Part shown: in pieces, positions 22,101-33,664 of the stretch
Position numbering within the stretch: position 1 is the stretch's first letter
How the letters are laid out: every line of letters begins with the position of its first letter
Assembly (NCBI GenBank): GCA_014058105.1
Contig: JACGCM010000679.1
Coordinates: 310,001 to 374,000, forward strand
Length of the DNA stretch: 64,000 bases
Direction of reading: 5' to 3'
From: Kingdonia uniflora
Taxonomy: Eukaryota; Streptophyta; Magnoliopsida; Ranunculales; Circaeasteraceae
Translations under genes and position numbers: made by a program
Notes under the pieces: generated by a model
The model's database searches: none
Seen by the model: only the letters and a program-made list of their open reading frames with translations
What the model was told of the DNA's origin: nothing

Positions 22101-23179
22101 AAACACTAACGAATAAACCCCTTTGAGCTGCTTACACGCCTCAGCAATCCTGAAAAAGAAAAGTTGAGCCGTTGATATTGCAATCAAATGGAGAATAACC
22201 TCTATATCAGAACTAGTACTAAAAATCGACCTATGGTCATTGCTCGAAGCGTCTGATAATTCACTAAATTCCCATTATGGGCAACCCAAACTGACCCATA
22301 CTGGTACCTAGCTACAAAAGGTTGGACAATTTTCAACATATTGTCCTTTTAAATTGTAGATTTATCACTTGATAAGTAAATTCATCAATAATATCCCATA
22401 AATCTATCCAATACCTAGTAAACTTGAATCATATACTTGTATGGATTTATCATAGACAAATAATTCTAAACTTAGGGATGCTCTAATTGGTCATCATCAT
22501 AGCGAAATAAATATGAAATCGGAAGAGAAAACTCACTCATAATGAAACCCATTTTTTTACATCAAAATCTGAAATCATGCTTACCTTTGAATCTGTTCCA
22601 AGTCCTCTGTTTTCCATAACCATAGAATCAAGCTTCAAATCCCCAACACCATCGCATAGTTTTTCCCCCACATAGCCCCAATACAACATCAAAATCAAAC
22701 ACTTTCTTCAATTAAAAAGAGAAATCTCGAATCACATGTGTTCAAATGATTTACATCAAAATATGGATCATGACCGACGTCATACTTGGCCATCACCTCA
22801 GTCTATCTGAATTCAGATAAAGGGATCAAAGCAGAAAGACGCAAACACACAAACATCAAAATCAATTCAAAACAAAACAAGGACATAAATGAAATTGGAA
22901 GAATGGGTTACTGTTTGTGATAGAAAATTTGCTTTGTCTACACATTGAATTCAAATTAGGTTTTCGGCTGATTTTGCGCTTTTGATAAGCTGAAAGTAAA
23001 TCATTGAGAGAAACCACAGTGAGGCGGGGGAACAAAACAATGAAAAAATAATAAAGTCCAAATTGCCACGGACTAAATTTCAATTTGCTACAAATTTGCT
23101 TCGTGCTAAAGTTATCACGGCAGAAATCCTTGGTAAACTACAAAATAGACCATGGTAAAATTGTTTTTTTGGTGTAGAA
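19180..23179. mobile_element. CACTA-type element carrying a captured gene (4.0 kb)
   Basis: The left end reads CACTATACCAAG (19180-19191) after TTG. The right end reads TTTGGTGTAGAA (23168-23179) before TTG (23180-23182). This gives a 3-bp TTG target duplication, with the last bases of the right end diverged. Subterminal zones at 19200-19420 and 23055-23160 share inverted words built on CCACGGA, CCGTGGCA and TTGCCAC, as in CACTA elements. No transposase was found. Inside, on the minus strand, is a pseudogene of amidophosphoribosyltransferase. The rest (19420-21140, 22350-23050) holds no recognised gene. A non-autonomous, gene-capturing CACTA element is the best reading. Confidence 0.72.
21147..22345 (-). 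pseudogene. Amidophosphoribosyltransferase (purF/ATase) captured fragment
   Basis: Read from 22345 leftwards, the pieces match plant amidophosphoribosyltransferase in order. They are VQPFVARYQYGS and VAHNGNLVNYQTLRA (glutaminase part), then AEACKQLKGVYSLVF, VVMRDPYGFRPLVMGR and YEREVNPGKVLVVDKDG. Next come the SLMPHRE and CEHIYF words, CDVGIAVLDSRMV, then VVVIDDSIERGTTSLKIVR, the PRPP-binding loop. The end has SPPIIGSCYCGVDTPSSKE, IGCDSLAFLS and FIDDGLNGSM, with a stop at 21147-21149. The enzyme makes phosphoribosylamine from PRPP and glutamine, the first committed step of plastid purine synthesis. Several frameshifts (near 21254, 21480, 21790-21850 and 22230) break it. The transit peptide and N-terminal catalytic Cys are missing because the copy begins inside the glutaminase domain. 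No intron separates the pieces. Confidence 0.9.
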
Positions 23180-24039
23180 TTGGTCAGCATTAAATACTAC
23201 TGTGATTGAATTTATTCTGACATTGGGATTTGGAACTCAGCATTAAATACAGTTGTGGTTTGTAGTGTTATGGTATAAATACTGATATAGTTTATTCAGC
23301 AAGTACTTATTTATTCCTTATTTAATCTTGTACAACTATTGTGTATCTCATCTATGAAGAAGATGGTGACCACCAGACGCCAAGCGTATGAGGCTAGGGT
23401 TCTTGCCTAGATGCAAGAGTTGTGGCCTCGATACTTTGGGACCCAGTCCCTTAAACTTTCTACTCCCATTCCAGTGTATCATACATTCCATGGGATGACG
23501 TATGAATAGATGGAAGAGGTGGATGACGATTATTATCAAATGCTCTGCTTTCACTATATGGTGACGTCGGAGCAGGGGGGGAGAATTGATCTTCGTCTTC
23601 TGGCAGATGATGTTGTTACAGCGGTGAGTGAAGCGGCTGGTATACGTCCGATGATGTTTACTCGTTAACCTGAGTAGGATCAGAGGAAGAGATGGTGGTG
23701 GGGCTGGGGGTTACGGAGAAGGAGACGGTGGTAGTAGGGGAGACCGACCACTACCACTACCACTACCTTCAAGTGCATAAACTGATGTAAATTGATATAA
23801 TATAAATTGTGATCTATAACAATATATTCGAGCTAATGAAATTTGTTTTTTTTTTTGCCCAATGAATAATCATGTTTTTAAGAACAAATAGACCATTGAC
23901 TTATGTAAAGTTATAAAGAGTTAATATCATTAATTTATAAGATCTTTCTCATTTTTTATATCTACTTTGTCATTCATATACTACATATTTGTTAGAATAG
24001 AATCAGAATCTAGTCTGTATAATTTGATTATTATTATTT
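23180..24039 (+). other. Unrecognised coding relic and spacer
   Basis: A + strand frame from 23356 begins MKKMVTTRRQAYEARVLA and is interrupted by two TAG codons. It continues with MQELWPRYFG, MEEVDDDYYQML and LLADDVVTAVSEAAGIRP before a TAA at 23667. A GGT/ACC-rich tract (23690-23770) follows. The codon pattern looks coding, but I do not know the family. The region right of 23800 is AT-rich. Confidence 0.35.
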
Positions 24040-24365
24040 TGTTATTTCTTATGTATGATTTGTCATTCTATTCATATGATTTGGCATTTGTTATCATAAA
24101 TTTGTTATTTGTTTTTTATGATTTGCCATTCTTTTAACATGATTTGGCATTTGTTATCATAAATTTGTTATTTGTTTTTTATGATTTGCCATTCTTTTAA
24201 CATGATTTGGCATTTGTTATCCTAGATTTGTCATTTGTTTTTTATGATTTGGCATTTTTAATCTGAGAATTATCATTTGTTACTAAAAATTTGTCATTCC
24301 TCATATATTAGTTGTCATTCGTTATATATGATTTGTCATTTGATCTATTTGTTTTATAGATAGAC

Positions 24366-25305
24366 AACATTTAATGTAAGTCAATGGTCTATTTGGTTAT
24401 TTGATATAATGAATTGTGTTTGTTTGTTAGTAGACATTATTTGAACTTAAAAAAATTTGTTATCTATAACTTGTTATTTGTTGACTATGATTTGTCATTT
24501 GTTACCAATAATGTATCATTTGTTAACTATCAGTGGTCTATTCGATTCTTTGATATAAAGTATTGTGTTTGTTTATTAGTAGACATCATTTGAACTTAAA
24601 AAAAATTGTTATCTATAACTTGTCATTTGTTGACTATGATTTGTCATTTGTAACTAATAATTTGTCATTTGTTAACTATCAGTAATATATTTGGTTATTT
24701 GATATAATGTATTGTGTTTGTTTGTAAGTAGACATCATTTGAACTTAAAAAAATTTGTTATCTATAACTTGTCATTTGTTGACTATGATTTGTCATTTAT
24801 TACCAATAATTTGTCATTTGTTAACTATTAGTGGTCTATTTGGTTATTTGATATAATGTATTGTGTTTGTTTGTTAGTAAACATCATTTGAACTTAAAAA
24901 AATTTATTATCTATATTTTGTCATTTGTTGACTATGATTTGTCATTTGCTACCAATAATTTGTCATTTGTTAACTATTAGTGGTCTATTTGGTTATTTGA
25001 TATAATGAATTGTGTTTGTTTGTTAGTAGACATCATTTGAACTTAAAAAAATGTATTATCCATATTTTGTCATTTGTTGACTATGATTTGTCATTTGTTA
25101 CCAATAATTTGTCATTTGTTAACTATTAGTGGTCTATTTGGTTATTTGATATAATGTATTGTGTTTGTTTGTTAGTAGACATCATTTAAACTTAAAAAAA
25201 TTATTATCTATAATTTTTGATTTGTTGACTATGATTTGTCATTTGTTACCAATAATTTGTCATTTGTTAACTATCAATGGTCTAAACTTTATTTATTTTG
25301 TAGAT
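24366..25305 (+). repeat. 149-bp tandem satellite, left array (6 units)
   Basis: The landmark (A/G)ACAT(C/T)ATTT falls at 24433, 24582, 24731, 24880, 25029 and 25178, an exact 149-bp spacing. Each unit contains TATTGTGTTTGTTTGT, then the landmark, then TTGAACTTAAAAAAA, and three to four copies of TTTGTCATTTGTT. Units differ mainly by point changes. Confidence 0.92.
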
Positions 25306-26345
25306 AGACAACATGACTTATAACCAAATAGACCAATAATAATTAACAAATGATAAATTATTTTTAACAAATGACAAATCATAGTCAACAAATGACAAAT
25401 TATAGATAATAATTTTTTTTAAGTTCAAATGATGTCTACTAACAAACAAACACAATACATTATATCAAAAAGCCAAATAGACTATTGATAGTTAACAAAT
25501 GACAAATTATTGGTAACAAATGATAAATCATGGTCAACAACAAATGGCAAGTTATAGATAACAAAAAAAAATTAAGTTCAAATGATATCTACAAACAAAC
25601 AAACACAATACATTATATCAAATAACCAAATAGACCACTGATAGTTAGCAAATGACAAATTATTGGTATAATAAATCATAGTCAACAAATGGCAAATTAT
25701 AGATAATAAAAAATTTTAAGTTCAAATGATGTATATTAACAAACAAACACAATACATTAAATCAAATAACTAAATAGATCATTAATAGTTAACAAATGAC
25801 AAATTATTGATAACAAATGACAAATCATAGTCAACAAATGACAAGTTATAAATAACAAAAAAATTTAAGTTCAAATGATGTATACTAACAAACAAACACA
25901 ATACATTATATCAAAGAACCAAATAGACCACTAATAGTTAACAAATGACAAATTATAGTCAGCAAATGATAAATTATAGATAATAAATTTTTAAGTTTAA
26001 ATGATGTCTACTAACAAATAAATACAATACATTATATAAAAAAACCAAATAGACCATTGATAGTTAACAAATGATAAATTATAGGCAACAAATGACAAAT
26101 CATTTTTTTAAGTGCAAATGTTGTCAACTATCATACAAACACGATACAAATGTTCAAAGAACCAAATAGACTATTGATAGTTAAACAATGACAAATTATT
26201 GGTAACAAAAAACAAATCATTGTTAACAAATGCCAAATCATAAATAACAAATGACAAATCATAGATAATAAATGACAAATCATAGTCAACAAATAAAAAA
26301 TCCTGTATAACCAATGAATAATCATGCTTTTAGGAACACATGTTA
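25306..26345 (-). repeat. 149-bp satellite, inverted right array
   Basis: The reverse-complement landmark (AAATGAT(G/A)T) appears near 25431, 25584, 25728, 25877 and 26003, with spacings of 153, 144, 149 and 126. This arm is therefore less regular than the left one. More degenerate copies continue to about 26340. The core word here is ACAAATGACAAAT. Confidence 0.88.
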
Positions 26346-26939
26346 TCTACTTATAAATAATCATAATTCATTTGAACCAAATCGACCATTCACTTACATC
26401 AAATGTTGTATATCTACAAAATAAATAATATATAACGAATGATATATTATAAATAATAAATGACAAATCTCTGATAACAAATGTTAAATCATACATAACA
26501 AATGATATATCATAGATAACAAATGACAAATCTATAATAATAAATGACAAATCTCCGGTAACAAATGACAAATCATATATAACAAATGGCAAATCTCTAA
26601 TAACAAATGCCAAAACATATATAACAAATGATATATCATAGATAATAAATGACAAATCTCTAATTATAAATGACAAATCTATGATAACAAATGACAAATC
26701 ATACATAAGAAATAAAAAATTAATAATAATCCAACTATACAGACTAGCCTTTCTGACAAATATGTAGTATACGCATGACAAAGAAGATTATATAAATGAA
26801 TAATATTACTTGTTTATAACTTTACAAAATTACAGAAATTATACATTACAATAAAATGGTTGTCAAAGTTTCTAAATCTCCTCCGGCTTAACTCCCAGCC
26901 TCAATATGCCATAAGTAATTGTGTAACGTCATTCTTTAC

Positions 26940-27600
26940 CGTCAATCAAATCTGGAAATTAAATTCCCCTTAGGATATTGTCCATAAAGACAAGCATATA
27001 GACCCCGCAGTCATAACCATTTGGCTGAATTAGACATTTCCCAAAACGAGTTGTCCATTTGGAGTTTAGACCATAATTCTTTACCTCTGAACCAGTAGGT
27101 GGACTACTGCGATCGGCAAAATCTCTCCATATCAATATTTTCGGGAGGATCACTGATATCTGATTTTCAATAAGCTGGTGTCCAGGAGATAACTTTTTCT
27201 TCTTCTGTGCATTTACAATTTTCGCATCCACCATTGAATCGTAGATGTATATTTTTCTTACCTTAAAGGACATAACAAAGGACCAAGTGGTTGTCATTGA
27301 AATTATAGGGAATGAGTATTAATTTTAAATTGACCACTTTCAAATCTCCTCGATGGATGCAATTAGAAACTATACGATCCCATTGCATAGATGTAATTTG
27401 TTCCCAGATTGATTTCTTCTTCAATTCCACATCTTCTGGAAAAGACATATTACGAGTCCAGACATTAAAAGCCCTGCCCATATATTGAAAAGAAAAGGCA
27501 TCCGCCAGCACAATCCTTTCTTTATCTGGGCGGGCACGATGTTGTATGTCAAAATACTGAATCAGGGCTTTAATGTACACATCAACGACCTGAACATAAA
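26940..27600 (-). pseudogene. Ulp1-type cysteine protease of a MULE, catalytic exon
   Basis: The minus-strand exon opens after an acceptor near 27590 with VDVYIKALIQYFDIQHRA and RIVLADAFSFQYMGRAFNVW. It then reads WEQITSMQWDRIVSNC and LILIPYNFNDNHLVLC. A shift of frame near 27275 leads to SFKVRKIYIYDSMVDAKIV and CLIQPNGYDCGVYMLVFMDN. The Ulp1/C48 triad residues are visible: His in NDNH, Asp in IYDSM and Cys in YDCGVY, with Gln in QPNG. Trp after His is replaced by Leu. Ulp1 proteases cleave SUMO-like proteins; the MULE-borne versions have unknown substrates. The frameshift suggests the copy is inactive. Its upstream exon lies beyond the LTR-type insertion at 27661-30251. Confidence 0.85.
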
Positions 27601-27660
27601 AGAAAATGACAAATTAGATAACAAATGATAAAGTTCAATATTGCAAATGACAACAAAGGT

Positions 27661-30251
27661 TGTTATGCCCCAAAATCCAATAATCGGTAGCTAGACCAAT
27701 TACTATCATTCGGGTTGTGCAGGTCGGGGAATCCAACCGATTTTCCCCCACAAACAACCGAGCTATAGACAAGTTCAGGCTCAATCATTGACAATAGCAA
27801 TATCATCAGAGTAAAAAGGAAATAAAGTGAAAGCAAAAGATATATATACATTAGCTGAAAGCGTAAATATAACGTCTCGAATATTATACAGTGTCAAGAG
27901 CTGAGATCATACAAGAGGGTACTAAAATTGGAATAGGAACTGCAGCTGCAACACCAGAACCAACAGCTAAAACTCTCAGCCAAACCCTGTAACTACTTCA
28001 CCTCTGAAAGGGGGGAACAAAGCGAGAGTGAGCAAAACCACGGCTCACTAATGCCCAACAAGGCTAAACAACACACTAATATAACAAGTGCATAGAAAGA
28101 GGAGAGATGAATGAGATATAAGATGCCAAAAGGACAGTAATATATAAGTGCAGGAATAAAGGGAAAGGAATTGGAGTAGGAGTATGTGGAAAAGAGATAT
28201 GAGGATTATGCTGTGATGATGTGATGATATGATATGATATGGTATGATATGATATAATATAGTTCTAGAATTATCCTAATGTGAATGCTTATGATGTTAT
28301 GAAACCAAGAGCTAGACCCTATAATTAAATATATTGGGCTGATCAACCGCTAATGCATAATAACCTTAACGAGATCTTAATTGGATACAATGGGTTTGAT
28401 TTGTTTCAAGCTCGACCAGGCTAGGATATTACCACTTGATCAGAGTGAATAGGTGTTTCAACCCGAGGAGCCATCGCCCTCAAACTATTTGAATTCTAAG
28501 GTATTTCAACCTCTCAAGATAGTGCTGGCACCAGAGGGGAACTATCTCATACCATCCCATACTCCAGGATGTGTATTCAAGTATGATAGTATCTCAGCCA
28601 GAACTTACCATACTATTTCAACCCGAGCTAGGAATCCTCCTAACCTATCGGGGGTCAGCCAATTTCGAGTGAGCTTATGTATTCGATCCCATTAAGTTAA
28701 ATGAATAAAAGAAACCCACACTGAAACCAGATCTCAAGGATCAAACATAACGACTGCCAATACGGCCAACACCACATAGGATAACCCCCCTGACTGAGAG
28801 GAAGGCACACAATCCTAATACAACGGCCACAACCTGGCCAGCACACACGTAGCATAACCACCTGCCTCAGAGGATGGTAAACAACCCTACCACAGATGCA
28901 ACAGTGATTAATTGACCAGTCATAACATCCAACAACATTAGTCTCTACAAGACTGGAACACAGCAGTCAAGGATAACCCATGAGAATGCCACCCAATGCA
29001 CAACTTCCTAAAAGACAGAAAGGGGACACACCCTACGTGCCTAACCATAGGAAACCACAACCTTGAATCAACAGCTATAACAGAAGGACTAATATAGACT
29101 AAAACCAATCACAAACATCTCAATGCCCAATGCATACTCTAACTAACACAGGTTAAACTAGTATAAGAATTTAATAATAGAGGGACACTCGCCTGATAAA
29201 GGAATAAGTCGTAAATCTGCCAATCGGCAAGTTAACCCAACCTCAACCTCCACAACCAACAACAATCACACCAATGCTAACAACCCAACACCTACAAGAA
29301 ATCACAACTCCAATCCTTAACAAAACCCCCAATAATAAACCCTAAGATTGCAAGGGTTCCACCAAAGCCACAAATAAATCAATCACAAGGAAGGGAGAGA
29401 GGGGAATACTCACCGGATAAAGTGGCGAGGTCAATCCTAACAATCGATCGTAAATAAGGAGCGAGGAGGACGGAAGATTCCAATTGGGAGAGAGAATGAG
29501 TAAGTGAAGAGTAAGGAAGATAATGAAATAGAATTGGGCATATAAAACCCTAAGATCACAAAACGTAACTCGAGGATGGATCTATGGCCAAGAACGCGAG
29601 AAAAACCCAACTTGGTCGTCGAAACACGCCTTTGTTCGAACAGAAAATAGAAGTTATTCGAACATAAACTATCATGTTCGAATAAAATGAATCAGTACAT
29701 AAAACACTATTCACCCAAGAATCTATTCTAACAGAAAATGTTTTATTCAAATAAAATGAAACATAAAGGTATCTATTCGAACAGAAAAGATGTTGTTCAA
29801 ATAAAATGAATCAGGCAAGAACTTATTTGAACAGAAACAAGTCTATTCAAATAAAATGAATCAGATAGGAATGTATTCGAACAGAGGCAAGGTCTATTCG
29901 AATAGAAATGGACAGAGAGGACCCAGAACACCCAAAAAAGATTCCTTTCAGGCAAAAATTGGTGGAACCTCAAGAAAACCCTAGATCCCTCCCGGATCAC
30001 ACACCACACCACCAGCACAACAACAGCAACAAATTCCTAAGCCAACCACGGGCTCCCCAAAACCATAACACACCTCCTTCGCTAAACGACCACCGAAGCC
30101 ATCGAAAAGGAAGAAAGGAAGAATAAAACCCTGATAAGAGAATAAGATGCAGATGCATAAGTGAAGATGTATGAAGTATGATGACATGAATGGATGCATG
30201 ATGAATAATAATAAATAAAATAGAATAAAAATAAAAATCTGGGACACTACA
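27661..30251 (-). mobile_element. LTR-type insertion 2 (2591 bp, probable solo LTR)
   Basis: On the given strand it begins TGTTATGCCCCAAAATCC and ends GGGACACTACA. It is flanked by a perfect AAGGT duplication (27656-27660 and 30252-30256). It is in opposite orientation to insertion 1; for example GACCTGCACACCC near the end of insertion 1 corresponds to GGGTTGTGCAGGTCGG here. It sits in an intron of the Ulp1-type gene, between exons at 27600 and 30360. There is no coding sequence. It carries a TTCGAAC/TTCAAATAAAATGAATCAG array at 29630-29915 and single units related to the 69-bp repeat near 28760-28880. Confidence 0.88.
29630..29915 (-). repeat. TTCGAAC-type array in LTR-type insertion 2
   Basis: About five degenerate units of 55-65 bp alternate TATTCGAACAGAAA with TCAAATAAAATGAATCAG. 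They occupy the same relative position as the CGTTCGAACGA arrays in the other two insertions, so this is a diverged version of the same sub-repeat. Confidence 0.75.
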
Positions 30252-30359
30252 AAGGTGAAACTAATGATAAAGTGCAAACGAATAAAGGATAGATAATTTA
30301 AGTACAAATGGTAGAGACTCTTGTACAAATGACAGAAGAAATAAAATAAATGATATAAA

Positions 30360-30720
30360 TACCTCATTGTCCAACCATTGCTTTAGATATAAGGTGTAGA
30401 AAGCGTTAAGGCAAACAGTTTCTTCACCTATTATCATATAGGTACTCCTGTTATCCTTCTTAGCTTCAGGAGATAATTTATCTTTCCTCAGTGACCAGAC
30501 TTAGTCCACCTGGTTTTTCTCATCCTGGGGGATGGGTCTTTAAATAAAAGATTTCAATAACACTCCTGGAAGAAGTTCGTCAAGGTGAGCATGTAATTGG
30601 TTCATTCGACAAGCCATTTTGAAGGCCCTTTCATTAATTTCATCTTTAGTTAGTGCATACCTCTTCTTTAAGGTGACATCCACTTCTGAATCCATTAAAA
30701 CAAGCTGGAACAAATATGTC
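30360..30720 (-). pseudogene. Ulp1-type MULE gene, upstream exon
   Basis: The minus-strand frame reads DSEVDVTLKKRYALTKDEI, FKMACRMNQLHAHLDELLPG, then a TAA where a Gln codon is likely, RPIPQDEKNQVD, another TAG and VWSLRKDKLSPEAKK. It ends NAFYTLYLKQWLDNE at a donor near 30360. The downstream exon starts with VDVYIKAL. Two stops in the exon confirm decay. The intron between the exons holds ACAAATGA words (TCATTTGT in the sense of the gene) as well as LTR-type insertion 2. Confidence 0.75.
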
Positions 30721-32459
30721 GAAATAAGAAAATGAAATATAAATGTGCTTATTACATGGGATTGAGTAATAAATCAGTTCTTTGGTTTAAAAGTACTTCA
30801 TATATTGGTCTGGTCAACAAGAATTTCTTTTATTACTTGCTCAGGGAATGGTTTATTCAGTGAATTTCTATCATCATCATCATTGCCTTCAACCACCTCC
30901 TATTTATTCTCACTAGGACAAAAATAGTAAATATTGACACTTTTGGATATGCATTTATGACCGGGCAGGTGTGTTACAAAATTTTAACATCTTTTAACAG
31001 TCGTAATCTTATTACCACCATTGCTTATTCTCTATTTCCTATTATTTGCGTCATAAAAAATGTGATTGTGCATTTCGTTGGAAAACAAATCTAATTTAGG
31101 CGGTTTATATAGTCGTTTTGATTAATTAACCTAAAATTACTATATGAAAAAAAAAATATAAGAGCCCGCCTAAATTCTCCAAATTCTCCAAACTACTCGC
31201 CAACACTCTCTCTCTCTCTCTCTCTCTCTCTCCTACAGTTGACTCCAACAAGAGTTTCAAATTTGGAAATTTCTTGCCAAATCCCCAAATCTTTGTATGC
31301 ACTTATCTGAAACAAATTTCCCCCGCATAAATCCAACACCTAAAAGGCCCTAATCCTGATCAATTTTGCCTCCAACAACAACGCCATAATCCAATTTTAG
31401 TTATGGGATTATGTTCTATAAATCTCTGATTTCCAATTGAATTTTAACCAATTTCAGTTATATATTCCTCTCTCGTATCTTCCCTCTATTTTTTGGATAT
31501 TCATGGAGAAGATGGAGATCGGTATTATGTTGTAGGGATTTGCTACAATAAGGTTTGTAGAAGAATCATCTAAGTTTTCCCTTCAAAATTTTAATTTCAC
31601 AAAAGTTTAGGGATCGAGAACTTCTTAAGGATTTTATTTCCATTATATTTGATTCTTTGCAGTGAAAGCTTCTTGATTTAACTTGGAAACAGTGTGAGAT
31701 TATAAGGAATTTTAAAAGTATAAAGAAGTAAGTAATCTTATAGTTTTTTTGTTTGTTAATTTTTTCGTATATTAATTTTCTGACCTTGAATACCGAATTT
31801 AGGGATTTTTCTATTTTGGTTAGTATTTGGATTTTTTTTGTATGTCAGATTTCTAGAGTTTCTTGTTCTTCATCTTTTTAATGTCTGATATCTTTATCAT
31901 AATCTTGTTGTTACAGATTTCAAATTTTTTGTAGCAACCTTCTCTTACTATATAAATCTCGCTATCTTCGTTGCAAAAGGTAAGATTTATAGGGTTGTCT
32001 TTTAATATTGCCGATGATTTCAAATTTTAATTAATTTTGTTACATGGTTGTTGTGATTCTGCATATGGGTAGCTATTTTATTAGTATTAGTATTTTGGTA
32101 TAAAAGCGTTAAGAGCTAAATAGGATTGTGTAAAATGGTTGTATTATTTGGTTAGGGGATGCAATGCTCTTGAGCGATTAATTTTTAGAAGATTGAGTGT
32201 CTAAGCTATAAAGGTCTTAATGGCTGACTTAAAATCTGAAATAACCCATAGTCTTAATGAAGCACGCGTTGGGCTTTGTTGTTCTTTAGATTTTTAGAGT
32301 TATTAGATTAGTATATATGATAGGTTGATTAGCATTGGAAAGGGAAAACGTCCTTTTCAAAAATCTTTTTTCCAGTGGCTTGATACAAAGCCTAATTGTA
32401 GCGTTTAATATGTTGGGCTTAGCAGTTGGGACAAACATATCGGTTATAGGAACGTCAAT
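30721..32459. other. Non-coding DNA with TC microsatellite
   Basis: No exon was recognised. The part to about 31000 probably still belongs to the MULE. From 31140 there is a leader-like region with a TC repeat (31206-31232) and pyrimidine-rich sequence, which could be the old promoter and 5' UTR of the BTB pseudogene that follows. The N-terminal third of that protein family was not found here. Confidence 0.4.
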
Positions 32460-33664
32460 GTGATGTCTTTCAAACAGAATCAGAGTTCCTCGTGGAAACA
32501 TGTAATTAGTCATGATGGAAATGAAGGAGAAGTGGATGACGAAGATGAGTTGGGAGACAAATATGAAGGTCATGAAGAATGGGGTCTTTTAAATTTTCTT
32601 GAAAGCTCGGAGTTATCGGATGTGTTTTTTGTTATTGGTGTAGAGGAAAAGGTTATTCATACACACAAGGTCATCTTGGGTGCATCGGGTAGTTTTCCTA
32701 TCAGTTCGTGCAATTTCTGGACCCAAGGTCATCTTTGGTGAATCGGGTAGTTTTCCTATCAGTTCGTACAATAAAGATAGCATCCAACTTCTTGTTGTAG
32801 ACTAATAAATTCTTCATGCTCTTCTTCAGTATATTTATACCAGCCGAACACAAGTGGGTTACATAAATAAATTGGACTTTGTTTCAATTATTTAATTTGA
32901 CAATGATTACTAACTTGATGATTAATGACATGTGCAAATTTTGGAGCCACAACTTGGTCTCTTGAGGGATTTGGGCATACAATTTGAAGCTGTCTTTGGT
33001 TAAGCAATGCGAGGAAATACTGGAACACTTCAAAGGGAACAAAAAACTATTTGAATCGGGTAAGAAAGTGGAGATTTTACATCCCTGCTCTCGACCACAA
33101 CGTTGTGCATTCTTCCCTTTTGAACTCCCTATTAGTGTACAAAGGCTTACCCAAATACTTTTAGACGATGACTATTGTGACTTGGACATATATTTTGAAG
33201 GGCATGGACTTGTTGCCCGGGCATACAAGCTCATCCTTAGTTTATGGAGTATCCCATTTATGAAGGTGAGCAACGTTCCTCTCTTTTGTTTCATTGTGTC
33301 TCGTCAAAAAATTTCTATCACTTATGTTCCGTTTTAACTTATGCCCTACATATATATGCAGGGGTTTAGTTCCCATACTGGATGAGGCTCATACTACAAC
33401 AAGAGTTATTTGTATTATGCAAAAGTTTGATGGACAAGGCGGTGGACAATAGTTGGTTATTAGTCTGTGAAAGTGATTGTATGAAATATGTTGTAAGATT
33501 CAGTATGCTCTATACTTCAAGTGGTAACCTCGATTCCTTCCTATAAAATTCTTGAAGAAACATGTGAGAGGAAATTTTCAAGGTACTTCGATTATTGCAC
33601 AACAGCCAGCAATGACTTTATATTACTAGATGAGACTACTTTCAGGGATATTCTTCAGGTGTGT

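Larger units (their letters stand above)
24040..26720. repeat. Large inverted repeat, arms about 1.2-1.4 kb
   Basis: The left arm (about 24040-25300) and the right arm (about 25310-26720) are reverse complements at the level of unit order and sequence. The axis is near 25305. The inner parts are the 149-bp satellite. Outside it, both arms carry TGTAAGT-AATGGTC and GTAGATA-ACAACATTT blocks (24352-24410 against 26380-26425). The outermost parts are shorter degenerate ATTTGTCATT repeats. There is almost no spacer, so a transcript would form a very long hairpin. It lies just past the 3' end of the minus-strand Ulp1-type gene and could be an expanded terminal region of that element or a foldback element. 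Confidence 0.85.

Noticed and set aside
26131..26781. Long minus-strand frames with repeated LSFVIYD-like segments resembling a membrane repeat protein.
   Set aside because: They are translations of the degenerate ACAAATGACAAATC satellite and carry no independent evidence of coding.
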